Below, one piece after another: positions 6,572 through 14,288 of a stretch of 14,301 nt of DNA. The stretch's first letter is position 1, and every line of letters begins with the position of its first letter. The notes under the pieces are model-generated. The model was not told the origin of the DNA. It ran no database searches and worked only from the letters and a program-made list of their open reading frames with translations. A program made the position numbers and the translations under genes. This DNA is from JABIAL01 sp964645825 (GTDB lineage: Bacteria; Patescibacteriota; Patescibacteriia; UBA1558; GWA2-36-10), in NCBI GenBank assembly GCA_964645825.1, contig CAZXZY010000019.1, forward strand, positions 1-14,301. Direction: 5' to 3'.

Positions 6572-8532
6572 TATTTTTGCTTACTTAATAATTCTAAATT
6601 ATCACGATATTCAATCGCTTGTTCAAATTGCCAATTCTCAGCTGCCAAATTCATCTTTTCTTTTAGCTCTTCGACTAAGATTTCTCTGGCTTGCTTATCT
6701 AAATCTTTGATCTGTTCAATGAAGCTGGCTTCTTTGTCTAATTCTTTGAGCGACTTTTCTTTTACTTCTTTAAAAATAGATGTTGGTGAAACTTTGTGCT
6801 TAGTATTAAACTCTTTTTGTTTTTGACGACGACGCTCTACTTCTGAAATAGCAATCTTCATTGAATCTGTAGTTTTATCGGCGTACATTATCACTCGACC
6901 ATCTTGATGACGAGCAGCTCGACCCATTACCTGAATCAAAGCTGAACGAGAGCGCAAAAATCCTTCTTTATCGGCATCCAAAATAGCCACTAAAGAGACT
7001 TCTGGCAAATCCAATCCTTCACGTAACAAATTTACTCCCACCAAAACATCATATTTACCAGCGCGCAAATCATGAAGAATTTGAATACGATCCAAAGTCT
7101 TTACTTCGGAGTGCAAATACTGAACTTTTATACCCTTTTCTAATAATATTTCTGTTAAATCCTCAGCCAATCGCTTAGTAATTACAGTTACCAATGCTCT
7201 TTCTTTGTTTTTAATTACTTGTTTTATTTCTTTAGTTAAATCATCTAATTGACCCTTGCTTGGCTTAATTTCTATAGTTGGATCCAGAATATATGTTGGT
7301 CGGATTAATTGCTCGACTACATTTTTTGATCTAGTTAATTCATATTCCGCTGGTGTAGCTGAAATATAAACAGCTTGTTTTACATATTTAGCAAATTCTT
7401 CAAATTTAAATGGACGATTATCAAAAGAGGCTTTTAATCTAAATCCAAAATTAACCAAATTTTCTTTACGAGCTCGATCACCACCGTGCATTCCTCTGAT
7501 CTGAGGAATGGTCATGTGAGATTCATCAATGAGCAACAAAAAATCATCTGGAAAATAATCCAACAGACTAACTGGCGGGTCACCCGGCTTGCGGCCAGCA
7601 AAATAACGAGAGTAATTTTCAATACCATTACAATATCCTGTCTCTTTTATCATTTCCAAATCATGTTTAACTCTAGTTTCTAGTCGCTGAGCCTCTACTA
7701 ATTTATTTTTCTTTTTCATCTCAGCCACCTCTAGCGTCATGTCCTGACGAATGATTTTGAGCGTGTCATCAAGACCCTCTTTTTTAGTCAAAAAATGTTT
7801 AGCTGGGAAGATGTCTATCTCATCTAATTTCTCTAATATTTTTTTATTTAGTAAGTCTACTATTTCAATGCTCTCTAGATGATCACCAAAAAAACTTAAG
7901 CGATAAAAAATATTTTCTTGCCCAGAAGCAAAAATTTCTACTATCTCACCGCGAACAGCATAAGTTGCCCGTACCAAATTTATATCGTTACGTTTATATT
8001 GCAAGTCATTCAAGTGTTTTAAGATTTTGACGCGGTCATAGGTCTCACCTTTGATTAAATTTAATTTATAATTTTGATATTCTAAAGGACTGCCCAAATT
8101 ATAAATACAAGAAACCGAAGCAACAATCAAAACATCTGAACGAGTCAATAAGCTCTGAGTAGAAACATGACGTAAGCGATCAATCTCTTCATTGATCTGA
8201 GTTTCTTTTTCTATATAAGTGTCACTAGCTGGGAGATATGCTTCTGGTTGATAATAATCATAATAAGAGACAAAATAATGCACAGCATTATTAGGAAAAA
8301 AATCTTGAAACTCAGAAGCTAATTGCGCGGCTAAAGTCTTATTATGAGAAATAACTAGCGTTGGCTTATTTAGCTTGGCTATAATATTAGCCATAGTAAA
8401 AGTTTTACCAGAACCAGTCACTCCTAAAAGTGTCTGTTCTGGCATCTTTTTCTGAAAACCAGTCAATAAAGAATCTATAGCTGTCACTTGATCACCGGCT
8501 GGTTTAAATTTTGCTTGTAGATCAAAATTCAT
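6571..8532 (-). CDS. uvrB: Excinuclease ABC subunit B
   Basis: UvrB verifies bulky DNA damage after loading by UvrA and then recruits UvrC for incision. The 653-residue protein is complete: Walker A GVTGSGKT (37-44), the damage-probing beta-hairpin region with YYDYYQPEAY (90-99), SVSCIYNLGSP, the Walker B variant DESH (336-339), SATPAEYE, motif VI QVMGRAARHQDGR (534-546), and a C-terminal UVR helix pair LAAENWQFEQAIEYRD for UvrC contact. Start ATG 8532 begins the family's usual N-terminus FDLQAKFKPAGDQ. No Shine-Dalgarno site precedes it, and the promoter at 8551-8579 implies a leader of about 12 bases. truB follows with a one-base overlap. Confidence 0.98.
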   Translation of the reverse strand: MNFDLQAKFKPAGDQVTAIDSLLTGFQKKMPEQTLLGVTGSGKTFTMANIIAKLNKPTLVISHNKTLAAQLASEFQDFFPNNAVHYFVSYYDYYQPEAYLPASDTYIEKETQINEEIDRLRHVSTQSLLTRSDVLIVASVSCIYNLGSPLEYQNYKLNLIKGETYDRVKILKHLNDLQYKRNDINLVRATYAVRGEIVEIFASGQENIFYRLSFFGDHLESIEIVDLLNKKILEKLDEIDIFPAKHFLTKKEGLDDTLKIIRQDMTLEVAEMKKKNKLVEAQRLETRVKHDLEMIKETGYCNGIENYSRYFAGRKPGDPPVSLLDYFPDDFLLLIDESHMTIPQIRGMHGGDRARKENLVNFGFRLKASFDNRPFKFEEFAKYVKQAVYISATPAEYELTRSKNVVEQLIRPTYILDPTIEIKPSKGQLDDLTKEIKQVIKNKERALVTVITKRLAEDLTEILLEKGIKVQYLHSEVKTLDRIQILHDLRAGKYDVLVGVNLLREGLDLPEVSLVAILDADKEGFLRSRSALIQVMGRAARHQDGRVIMYADKTTDSMKIAISEVERRRQKQKEFNTKHKVSPTSIFKEVKEKSLKELDKEASFIEQIKDLDKQAREILVEELKEKMNLAAENWQFEQAIEYRDNLELLSKQK

Positions 8533-8550
8533 AGCAATTTATCTTAACAA

Positions 8551-8579
8551 AATATAACAAAAAATTCAATTGTTGCCAA
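8551..8579 (-). promoter_or_regulatory. Promoter of uvrB-truB
   Basis: On the minus strand, TTGGCA (8579-8574), a 17-base spacer and TATATT (8556-8551), with TG at 8559-8558. The start falls near 8544. No LexA-type operator is apparent. Confidence 0.8.
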
Positions 8580-8612
8580 AAAGACAAAAAATGCCTAAAA
8601 TAAAAATATAGA

Positions 8613-8618
8613 TATAAT
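8613..8618 (+). promoter_or_regulatory. -10 box of the small two-helix membrane protein gene
   Basis: A perfect TATAAT five bases before the Shine-Dalgarno core. No good -35 is found at 17 bases, and there is no TG extension. The leader would be very short, close to the Shine-Dalgarno site alone. Confidence 0.45.
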
Positions 8619-8623
8619 ACGTT

Positions 8624-8633
8624 AGGAGGTGAT
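8624..8633 (+). promoter_or_regulatory. Very strong Shine-Dalgarno site AGGAGGTGAT
   Basis: Ten bases complementary to the usual 3' end of bacterial 16S rRNA. The core ends eight bases before ATG 8638, which selects that start over GTG 8629 (inside the site) and ATG 8632 (too close). Confidence 0.85.
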
Positions 8634-8637
8634 GAAT

Positions 8638-8880
8638 ATGGCTAAAGATTGCACTTGCCCCATCTATTTCAATATTTTTATTGGACTGTGTTTAATAGCT
8701 CTGGCTGTTATTGGTTTTATCGGTTTATTCAATGCTTTAATGCCCTTGTGGCTATCCATGACTAATTTGATCTTGGGGCTGCTTACAGTCATCCTTAACT
8801 CTATGAATAGAGTTTACGCTAATGCTAATGATTTAAATATTGAACAAACAAATAAAATACACGCCAATGAAGGTTATTAA
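8638..8880 (+). CDS. Small two-helix membrane protein, unknown function
   Basis: An 80-residue protein from ATG 8638. After a short N-terminus with two cysteines (DCTCPIY), there are two apolar stretches, about residues 10-31 (FNIFIGLCLIALAVIGFIGL) and 38-56 (WLSMTNLILGLLTVILNSM), then a polar tail of about 24 residues. This predicts an integral hairpin in the cytoplasmic membrane. I recognise no family. It has an unusually perfect Shine-Dalgarno site, a -10 box and a two-way terminator, so it looks like a well-expressed single-gene unit. The frame also contains an 18-base near-palindrome at 8797-8814. It diverges from uvrB and converges with the PBP gene; nothing shows a link to either. Confidence 0.7.
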   Translation: MAKDCTCPIYFNIFIGLCLIALAVIGFIGLFNALMPLWLSMTNLILGLLTVILNSMNRVYANANDLNIEQTNKIHANEGY

Positions 8881-8891
8881 AATTTTATTAT

Positions 8892-8930
8892 AAAAACACC
8901 CCGTATCAATTTGCGAGGTGTTTTTAGTTT
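8892..8930. terminator. Two-way terminator between the small membrane protein and PBP genes
   Basis: Bases 8892-8903 pair with 8914-8925 with one mismatch (AAAAACACC arm with GGTGTTTTT). A and T runs on both sides allow use in both directions. The PBP stop codon (8924-8926) overlaps the T run. Confidence 0.88.
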
Positions 8931-11842
8931 TCTTCAATATTAATTACAATCGGTGGTGAGCTGATCAGCTGATTATTATTATCCTTGATCATAAGATAAA
9001 GCTTGTGAACTCCTGGATCAAAATTAGCATTCCCCCAATTGGTCAACACATCCTCACCTGGACGTTCAATAAAATTAAACCAATGCGAACTATCATCAGG
9101 ATCCAAATAATAAAAATCTATTTTTTTTATTTTGTCTGGGTTGGTAATTTTTAAATGAGCAGTAAATGGTAATTCTGATAAATTAATGTTCATGCCATTA
9201 GATGGTTCAATCCATAGTAGGCTAAATTCGTCAGAAGATCGATCGCTCTGTAGATTAAATTCAACTTCATCCCCTCTAAAATTATCTAGATCATCAAAGG
9301 CAATAGCTTTCAGTTTATGTGTGCCGTTACTTAATAATGGATTTACCTGATAATTAAAGCTAAAGGGCGCCTGACTTGATTGACCAATTTTTTGTCCATC
9401 AATAAAATACTCAACTCGTTCCATACCACGAGGCGCTGATGAGTCAACTTGTAAAGTAAAGCTATTATTTCTTACTGTCTGATTGTTGTTTGGATAGCTT
9501 ATGTTAATACTAGGTCTTAGATGAGCTAAATGAATATCATCAAATTCTGTTGGCGGTTCTTCAGTTAAGTAGCCTTGTTCATCAGCCCAAGTCTCTACTG
9601 GACTTTCCCATAAATTATACTGCGGATCATGGTGTGGATTATCTAATGGTGCGCCCTGTGGATCATTGGTGTTTACATACTGCAAAATATTATGCACTTT
9701 CAAATATTTTCTTTCTTCAATTTTAGTATACGGAGTATATTCAGTGGCTAGCTTACCCGACATCTTATCGATTCTAATAGTTTCTTCATCGGCTAATTCA
9801 CCACAAACCATTGGTTTTTGACAACTATTCAAATCTGCCTGACCAAAACCTTGCACTGGTAAATCCTTGGTCAATTCTCTCATTACTTTATTCCAAATCG
9901 GACCAGCTACTTGCGAACCACTAGCTCCATCCGACATGGCTTCATTGTCATTGTTACCAGCCCAAACTCCTAAAGCTACTTGTGGAGTAAATCCCATGGT
10001 CCAAGAGTCTCGATAATCATTGGTGGTACCAGTTTTAGCAGCCACCGGACGATCCGGCAAAGTCAGATAATTACTCTCGCCAAAAACATAAGCCCGAGCT
10101 ACGTTATCTGATAAAACATCATTTAATAATCTAACTTTATCTTTATCTAAAATGCGGCGGCCTTTATTTACATCATTGTTTTCTATTTCTTTGTCTTTGG
10201 GATCAGTAATGGAAATGATTGGCATGACAGTTTTATAGACACCTTCTCTGGCAAAAGCAGCATAAGCATTTACATGCTCTAACAATTTTACTTCGCCGCC
10301 ACCCAATACCAATGATAAACCATAACGATCTCTTTCTCCCAAGGTTGTATAGCCAACATCGGCGGCTAATTTTACTACATTATCTAAACCTGCTAAATAT
10401 AAAGTTTTAACAGCTGGAATATTTAATGAACCAGCCAAGGCTTGACGCATTGTAATTGGACCGCGTTCTTCAAGATCATAATTTAATGGCATATAGTCAT
10501 CACCAGCAGAAGCAAAATTCGTTTCTAAATCAAACAAAACTGTATCTGGACGATAACCTCGATCAAAAGCAGTCAAATAGGCCAAGGGTTTCAAAGAGCT
10601 ACCTGGCTGACGTTCAGCTAAAGTAACATTTACTTGCCCATCTATCTCGTCATTGAAATAATCACGAGAACCAATCATGGCTAGTATCTCACTATTTTCT
10701 ACATTCAAAGCAACGAGCCCGGCATTAGAAGCATTGAAGCTTTCTTGGTTTCTCTCAGCTAATTCGTCAATGATTTCTTCAGCTTTTTGTTGTAGCTCCC
10801 AGTCTAAGGTGGTAATAATTTTCCAACCACTCTGCTCAATCACTGCTTCACCATATTTTTCAGCCAACAATTCTCTAATATACATCACAAAATGTGGCGC
10901 TTTAATATTTTCTTGTCTCTTTTTAAATATTAACTCTTCATCTTTTGCGTTAGCAGCGTCCAGCTCTGTAATATAATCTTGATCTACCATTAAATCTAAA
11001 ATCACATGCTGGCGAGCAATTAATCCATCTTTATTATTACCATATGGAGAATAATAAGATGGGGCTTGTGGTAGCGCAGCCAAAATAGCACTTTCAGCCA
11101 ATGTTAACTCTGGAGCTGATTTATCAAAATAATATCCAGCCGCAGATTCAATGCCATAAGCTGAAGAACCATAAGGAATTTCATTAAAATATAATTGTAA
11201 AATTTCTTCTTTAGAAAATTTTTGTTCTAAACGAAAAGATAATATCCATTCTTTAATTTTTCTAGATAAGGCTCTCTCATTAGTGAGAATTGCGTTCTTT
11301 ACAAATTGCTGAGTTAAAGTAGAACCACCTTGCGATCGCTTGCCTTGCAAACGAGGGACGATTTGTCCACGAATAATTCCCCACAAAGAAATACCGCCGT
11401 GTTCATAAAAGTTTTTATCTTCAATGGCGATGGTAGCGTTGATAGCGTACTCTGGAATATCTTCTAGCTCAATTAAAGTTCTCTTTTCTGGACCATGAAT
11501 TTCATATAACAAAACTTCTCCCGTACGATCATAAATCTTGGTACTAAGCGGTACTGAACGATCCATGATCTTACCTGGATCTGGAAGATCTTTGGAATAC
11601 CAAGCCACTAAGCCAACAAAAAATATACCACCAACAAAAAAGGCGCCTAATAGATAAGGCCAGAAACGTAAAATAAATCTCTTGAACCAATTGCCTTTTG
11701 AAGCTTTGCGTTTTGGTAGTCTAAGTTTTTTAAATTTAAACTTTTTGATTTTCTTTACTGAACGAACTGGCCTGATGTCACTTACTTTATGGTGTTGCCA
11801 GCCGCTATCATCTTTAATTTGTCGTCTTTTGAAATTGGACAT
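8924..11842 (-). CDS. Class A penicillin-binding protein (PBP1A type) with C-terminal Ig-like modules
   Basis: A bifunctional peptidoglycan synthase: it polymerises glycan strands from lipid II and cross-links stem peptides outside the membrane. From ATG 11842 it has 972 residues: a basic cytoplasmic tail, one membrane helix (about 60-82), then a GT51 glycosyltransferase with AIEDKNFYEHGG (E141), QGGSTLTQQ and KEWILSFRLEQKFSKEEIL. The transpeptidase has SSLK (S415, K418), SLN (472-474) and KTGT (603-606). Residues from about 775 hold two Ig-like modules, the first with VEYFIDGQKIG and GTHKLKAIAFD. An upstream ATG at 11905 would add 21 residues, but that region contains the -10 box, so I prefer 11842. 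The start would then be nearly leaderless. It diverges from tyrS. The N-terminal lysine/arginine cluster is typical of such proteins. Confidence 0.93.
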   Translation of the reverse strand: MSNFKRRQIKDDSGWQHHKVSDIRPVRSVKKIKKFKFKKLRLPKRKASKGNWFKRFILRFWPYLLGAFFVGGIFFVGLVAWYSKDLPDPGKIMDRSVPLSTKIYDRTGEVLLYEIHGPEKRTLIELEDIPEYAINATIAIEDKNFYEHGGISLWGIIRGQIVPRLQGKRSQGGSTLTQQFVKNAILTNERALSRKIKEWILSFRLEQKFSKEEILQLYFNEIPYGSSAYGIESAAGYYFDKSAPELTLAESAILAALPQAPSYYSPYGNNKDGLIARQHVILDLMVDQDYITELDAANAKDEELIFKKRQENIKAPHFVMYIRELLAEKYGEAVIEQSGWKIITTLDWELQQKAEEIIDELAERNQESFNASNAGLVALNVENSEILAMIGSRDYFNDEIDGQVNVTLAERQPGSSLKPLAYLTAFDRGYRPDTVLFDLETNFASAGDDYMPLNYDLEERGPITMRQALAGSLNIPAVKTLYLAGLDNVVKLAADVGYTTLGERDRYGLSLVLGGGEVKLLEHVNAYAAFAREGVYKTVMPIISITDPKDKEIENNDVNKGRRILDKDKVRLLNDVLSDNVARAYVFGESNYLTLPDRPVAAKTGTTNDYRDSWTMGFTPQVALGVWAGNNDNEAMSDGASGSQVAGPIWNKVMRELTKDLPVQGFGQADLNSCQKPMVCGELADEETIRIDKMSGKLATEYTPYTKIEERKYLKVHNILQYVNTNDPQGAPLDNPHHDPQYNLWESPVETWADEQGYLTEEPPTEFDDIHLAHLRPSINISYPNNNQTVRNNSFTLQVDSSAPRGMERVEYFIDGQKIGQSSQAPFSFNYQVNPLLSNGTHKLKAIAFDDLDNFRGDEVEFNLQSDRSSDEFSLLWIEPSNGMNINLSELPFTAHLKITNPDKIKKIDFYYLDPDDSSHWFNFIERPGEDVLTNWGNANFDPGVHKLYLMIKDNNNQLISSPPIVINIEEN

Positions 11843-11846
11843 GGTA

Positions 11847-11880
11847 TTTAAATTATAGCAGAAATAAGCTATAATTTGAA
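11847..11880. promoter_or_regulatory. Symmetric divergent promoter between the PBP gene and tyrS
   Basis: Two 13-base arms (11847-11859 and 11868-11880) form an inverted repeat with one mismatch. Each arm holds a TATAAT: minus strand 11857-11852 with a TG extension, plus strand 11870-11875. Each -35 position (TTCAAA for minus, TTTAAA for plus) lies within the other arm. A second plus-strand TATAAT lies at 11881-11886. Confidence 0.7.
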
Positions 11881-11906
11881 TATAATTAATTAAGCATTGT
11901 ACCATT

Positions 11907-13115
11907 ATGCCTAAAGTTAATACAGATCCGAAACAAATTCAAGCCCTGCTCTCCAGAGGGGTAGAGAATATCTATCCAAATCAAGGTTTTTTGGAGAAAT
12001 TGCTCAAATCTGGTAAGCAGATCACTATTTACTATGGTATTGATCCAACTGGCCCTAGTCTACATTTAGGACACGCTATTGAGCTGGAAAAACTACGTCA
12101 ATTACAGGATCTTGGCCATAAGATTGTGGTTTTGCTTGGAGACTTTACGGCCACTATCGGTGATCCGACAGATAAAGCAGCTACTCGTAAGCCGCTCACT
12201 CGTCAACAGGTATTAAAAAATGCTAAAGATTATAAAAAACAAGCCGGCAAATTCTTAAAACTTACAGGTAATAATAAAGCTGAGTGGAAATATAACAGCA
12301 AATGGTTTGCTAAAATGAATTTCACAAGTATTGTAGAACTATCTGCTAAATTTACTGTACAACAACTTTTGGAAAGAGATATGTTTGCCAATAGAATGAA
12401 AGAAGGCAAGCCTATTAGTTTGCACGAGCTAATGTATCCAGTAATGCAAGCTTATGATTCTGTGATGCTAAAAGTTGATGGAGAAATTGGTGGCAATGAC
12501 CAAACTTTCAACATGCTAGCTGGCCGTACTTTGATGAAGCAGATGTTAAGCAAAGAAAAATTTGTCATTACTATGAAACTTTTGACTGACAGTGGTGGAA
12601 CTAAGATGGGTAAGTCAGAAAATAATATGTTGAGCTTCTCAGATTCGGCCGATGAGATGTTTGGCAAAGTCATGTCTTGGACTGATGGTATGATTGAGCC
12701 TGGCTTTGAACTTTGCACTAGAGTTGATGAAAGAGAATTAAAAGAAATATCTAAAAAGCTAAAATCTGATGCTAATCCAAAAGATTTGAAAATAAAATTA
12801 GCTAAAGAAATAGTTACTATTTATTATTCTGCAAAAGTTGCTGATACTGCGGCTGATAATTTTGCTCAAGTTTTTTCTAAAAAAGAAAATCCAGATGACA
12901 TGCCAGAGTTTGATATTAAGACTGGGAAAATTAATCCAATAGATCTATTAATTAAACTAAAATTTACTAGCTCAAAAGGTGAAGCCAGAAGATTGATCGA
13001 TGGTGGTGGCATGAAATTAAATAAAGAAAAAATAACTTCTTGGAAAGAGGATGTCAATATAAAATCCGGAGATATAATCCAGGCAGGCAAAAGAAAATTT
13101 GCTAAAATAAAATAA
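11907..13115 (+). CDS. tyrS: Tyrosyl-tRNA synthetase
   Basis: Charges tRNA-Tyr with tyrosine in the cytoplasm. The 402-residue class Ic enzyme has YYGIDPTGPSLHLGHA, with the HIGH motif as HLGH (53-56), the tyrosine-pocket line MYPVMQAYDSVML, GGNDQTFNMLAGR, and the KMSKS loop as KMGKS (233-237). The C-terminal part from about residue 335 is an S4-type RNA-binding domain (LLIKLKFTSSKGEARRLIDGGG). QAYD supports tyrosine over tryptophan specificity. ATG 11907 has no evident Shine-Dalgarno site in the AT-rich leader of 14 to 25 bases. The gene shares a symmetric promoter with the PBP gene and ends at a two-way terminator. No T-box leader is present, as the leader is far too short. Confidence 0.97.
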   Translation: MPKVNTDPKQIQALLSRGVENIYPNQGFLEKLLKSGKQITIYYGIDPTGPSLHLGHAIELEKLRQLQDLGHKIVVLLGDFTATIGDPTDKAATRKPLTRQQVLKNAKDYKKQAGKFLKLTGNNKAEWKYNSKWFAKMNFTSIVELSAKFTVQQLLERDMFANRMKEGKPISLHELMYPVMQAYDSVMLKVDGEIGGNDQTFNMLAGRTLMKQMLSKEKFVITMKLLTDSGGTKMGKSENNMLSFSDSADEMFGKVMSWTDGMIEPGFELCTRVDERELKEISKKLKSDANPKDLKIKLAKEIVTIYYSAKVADTAADNFAQVFSKKENPDDMPEFDIKTGKINPIDLLIKLKFTSSKGEARRLIDGGGMKLNKEKITSWKEDVNIKSGDIIQAGKRKFAKIK

Positions 13116-13123
13116 CTCAAACT

Positions 13124-13154
13124 AAAAAACACCACTTTTAAGCGGTGTTTTTAA
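13124..13154. terminator. Two-way terminator after tyrS and the 255-residue protein gene
   Basis: AAAAACACC (13125-13133) pairs with GGTGTTTTT (13144-13152). T and A runs on both flanks allow both directions. The stop of the minus-strand gene (13153-13151) sits in the T run. The arm sequence is the same as in the 8892-8925 terminator. Confidence 0.88.
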
Positions 13155-13918
13155 TTTTCTTGAAATTTATTCCATTCATCCAAAAAGGGTATATCTGGCA
13201 CATCATTGCATACAATACCCAGACCTAATTCATGAACATATTGCGCATTACGATCAATCATCAGCGTCTCATTAGAAAGTCCTTGTATTTCTACTTCTAT
13301 AAATTTAGATAACAAACCTTGAGCTTTCCCTTGGCTTAATTTGTCATTATCTAATGCATGAAAAGCTCCATAACCCAAAGACTCAACTACATGCTTTGAC
13401 ATACAAAAACTGCTCTCCTCTTTAATTTCAAGTTCTTCTATAAAATGCAGAAGCTCACTAGCATGGCTAGCAATATTTAGATAATCCTCATCTTTGAGCG
13501 CTGCTTCCATTTTACTTTTTTGTTGAGCAAACATCTCCTCTAAACTACTAAATACTTCATTAGAAACAACATGTGTATATTTTGGTAATATTTCTTTAGT
13601 TGCGATATTAACCATGTCTACAAAATCACCACAAATAATATTTATATCATCTTTGATGAATTTTTGAGCCCGTAAATCTATTAACCACGCTACCGGAAGT
13701 AATGTTTTCTCATTTTTAATTAAACTATCTGAAACAACGGTTGATAAATTGTTACTATTATCAGAATAATAAGAGGCTCTATTTTTATTAACACTTATTG
13801 CGTCTGATAAGTGTCCAGAAAAACACATGGTATCTTTCGTATTATAATAAAATATTCCAAAACAAAAAATTAGAATACCTAGAATCAAAAATATAACTTT
13901 ATATCTTCTCTTTACCAT
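13151..13918 (-). CDS. Membrane-anchored protein, unknown function
   Basis: A 255-residue protein. A basic N-terminus (MVKRRYK) precedes one apolar segment (about 8-25), so the rest probably faces the outside as a membrane-anchored or secreted domain. C19 lies in the helix but the residue before it is Phe, so it is not a lipoprotein signal. Beyond the membrane are C32, C96, C172 and C237, four cysteines that could form two disulfides. The body is mostly helical and acidic, with a charged helix at about 122-165 (SSLEEMFAQQKSKMEAALKD and HASELLHFIEELEIKEES). I recognise no domain. The promoter at 13925-13953 would start transcription at the A of the ATG, so the mRNA looks leaderless. Its stop lies in a two-way terminator shared with tyrS. 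Confidence 0.75.
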   Translation of the reverse strand: MVKRRYKVIFLILGILIFCFGIFYYNTKDTMCFSGHLSDAISVNKNRASYYSDNSNNLSTVVSDSLIKNEKTLLPVAWLIDLRAQKFIKDDINIICGDFVDMVNIATKEILPKYTHVVSNEVFSSLEEMFAQQKSKMEAALKDEDYLNIASHASELLHFIEELEIKEESSFCMSKHVVESLGYGAFHALDNDKLSQGKAQGLLSKFIEVEIQGLSNETLMIDRNAQYVHELGLGIVCNDVPDIPFLDEWNKFQEN

Positions 13919-13924
13919 GCTTAT

Positions 13925-13953
13925 ATTTTACATTATTTTTATATCTTTAACAA
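13925..13953 (-). promoter_or_regulatory. Promoter of the 255-residue protein gene
   Basis: On the minus strand, TTGTTA (13953-13948), a 17-base spacer and TAAAAT (13930-13925). Only six bases separate the -10 box from the ATG, so the predicted start is the initiation codon itself. Confidence 0.6.
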
Positions 13954-13981
13954 AAAAGAAACACCCTGTGGGGGGCGCCTC
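13951..13981 (-). terminator. Possible weak terminator of the last small membrane protein gene
   Basis: On the minus strand, AGGCGCC can pair with GGTGTTT mostly through G-T pairs, and a CTTTTTT run follows. The GC-rich patch stands out in AT-rich DNA, but the stem is poor. The T run overlaps the next gene's -35 box. Confidence 0.35.
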
Positions 13982-14012
13982 TCGTATTCTTAAATTGTAA
14001 CTAAACAAATCA

Positions 14013-14288
14013 CTACTTTAACACTTCAAATCCGGCCTTAATGTCATCATCTTGCCAGCCACCTTGATATTTTAAGGTATTTCTTATTTCTAAATCATTC
14101 ATGCCCTTCTCTCTTGCATGACTGATATAATCTACCAATGCTTTCTGTGCGTTAATAATCTTTATCGGCTCAGGACCTTGACCATTTTTAATCATTTTAT
14201 TTATCAGCCACCAAGCCATTCCTCCTAGAATTTTTGCCAACGGGATATAAACCACCAAAGTAATACCCATGGTGCAGATAATTGACAT
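14013..14288 (-). CDS. Small membrane protein with C-terminal GW-type helix motif, possibly 5'-truncated
   Basis: The visible part from ATG 14288 is 91 residues. One or two apolar segments occupy about residues 1-33 (MSIICTMGITLVVYIPLAKI and GGMAWWLINKMI), followed by a polar linker with GPEPIK. The C-terminal half, YISHAREKGMNDLEIRNTL then GGWQDDDIKAGFEVL, has the pattern 'helix, G-M-x-D-x-E-I, then GW-x-x-x-D-I' that I recall at the C-terminus of many small Patescibacteria membrane proteins, resembling a small UBA-like three-helix unit. The frame stays open to the window edge (residues D-F-L-I precede the ATG), so the true start may lie outside and the apolar segment may be longer. No Shine-Dalgarno site is visible. 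Function unknown. Confidence 0.65.
   Translation of the reverse strand: MSIICTMGITLVVYIPLAKILGGMAWWLINKMIKNGQGPEPIKIINAQKALVDYISHAREKGMNDLEIRNTLKYQGGWQDDDIKAGFEVLK

Noticed and set aside
8797..8814. Near-palindrome AACTCTAT-GA-ATAGAGTT in the small membrane protein gene
   Set aside because: A two-base loop is too tight for a full RNA hairpin and the sequence lies within codons; it could be an operator but nothing else supports that.
10677..10976. 99-residue plus-strand frame inside the PBP gene
   Set aside because: Antisense to the transpeptidase region; Ser/Ser-Phe-rich shadow composition.
11843..11905. Upstream ATG of the PBP gene at 11905 (21 extra residues)
   Set aside because: The added stretch covers the divergent promoter and encodes an unlikely Ile/Tyr/Cys-rich N-terminus before the normal basic tail.
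12452..13135. Minus-strand frames of 88 and 89 residues across the 3' half of tyrS
   Set aside because: Antisense to conserved tyrS sequence, including the KMSKS and S4 regions; no support as genes.
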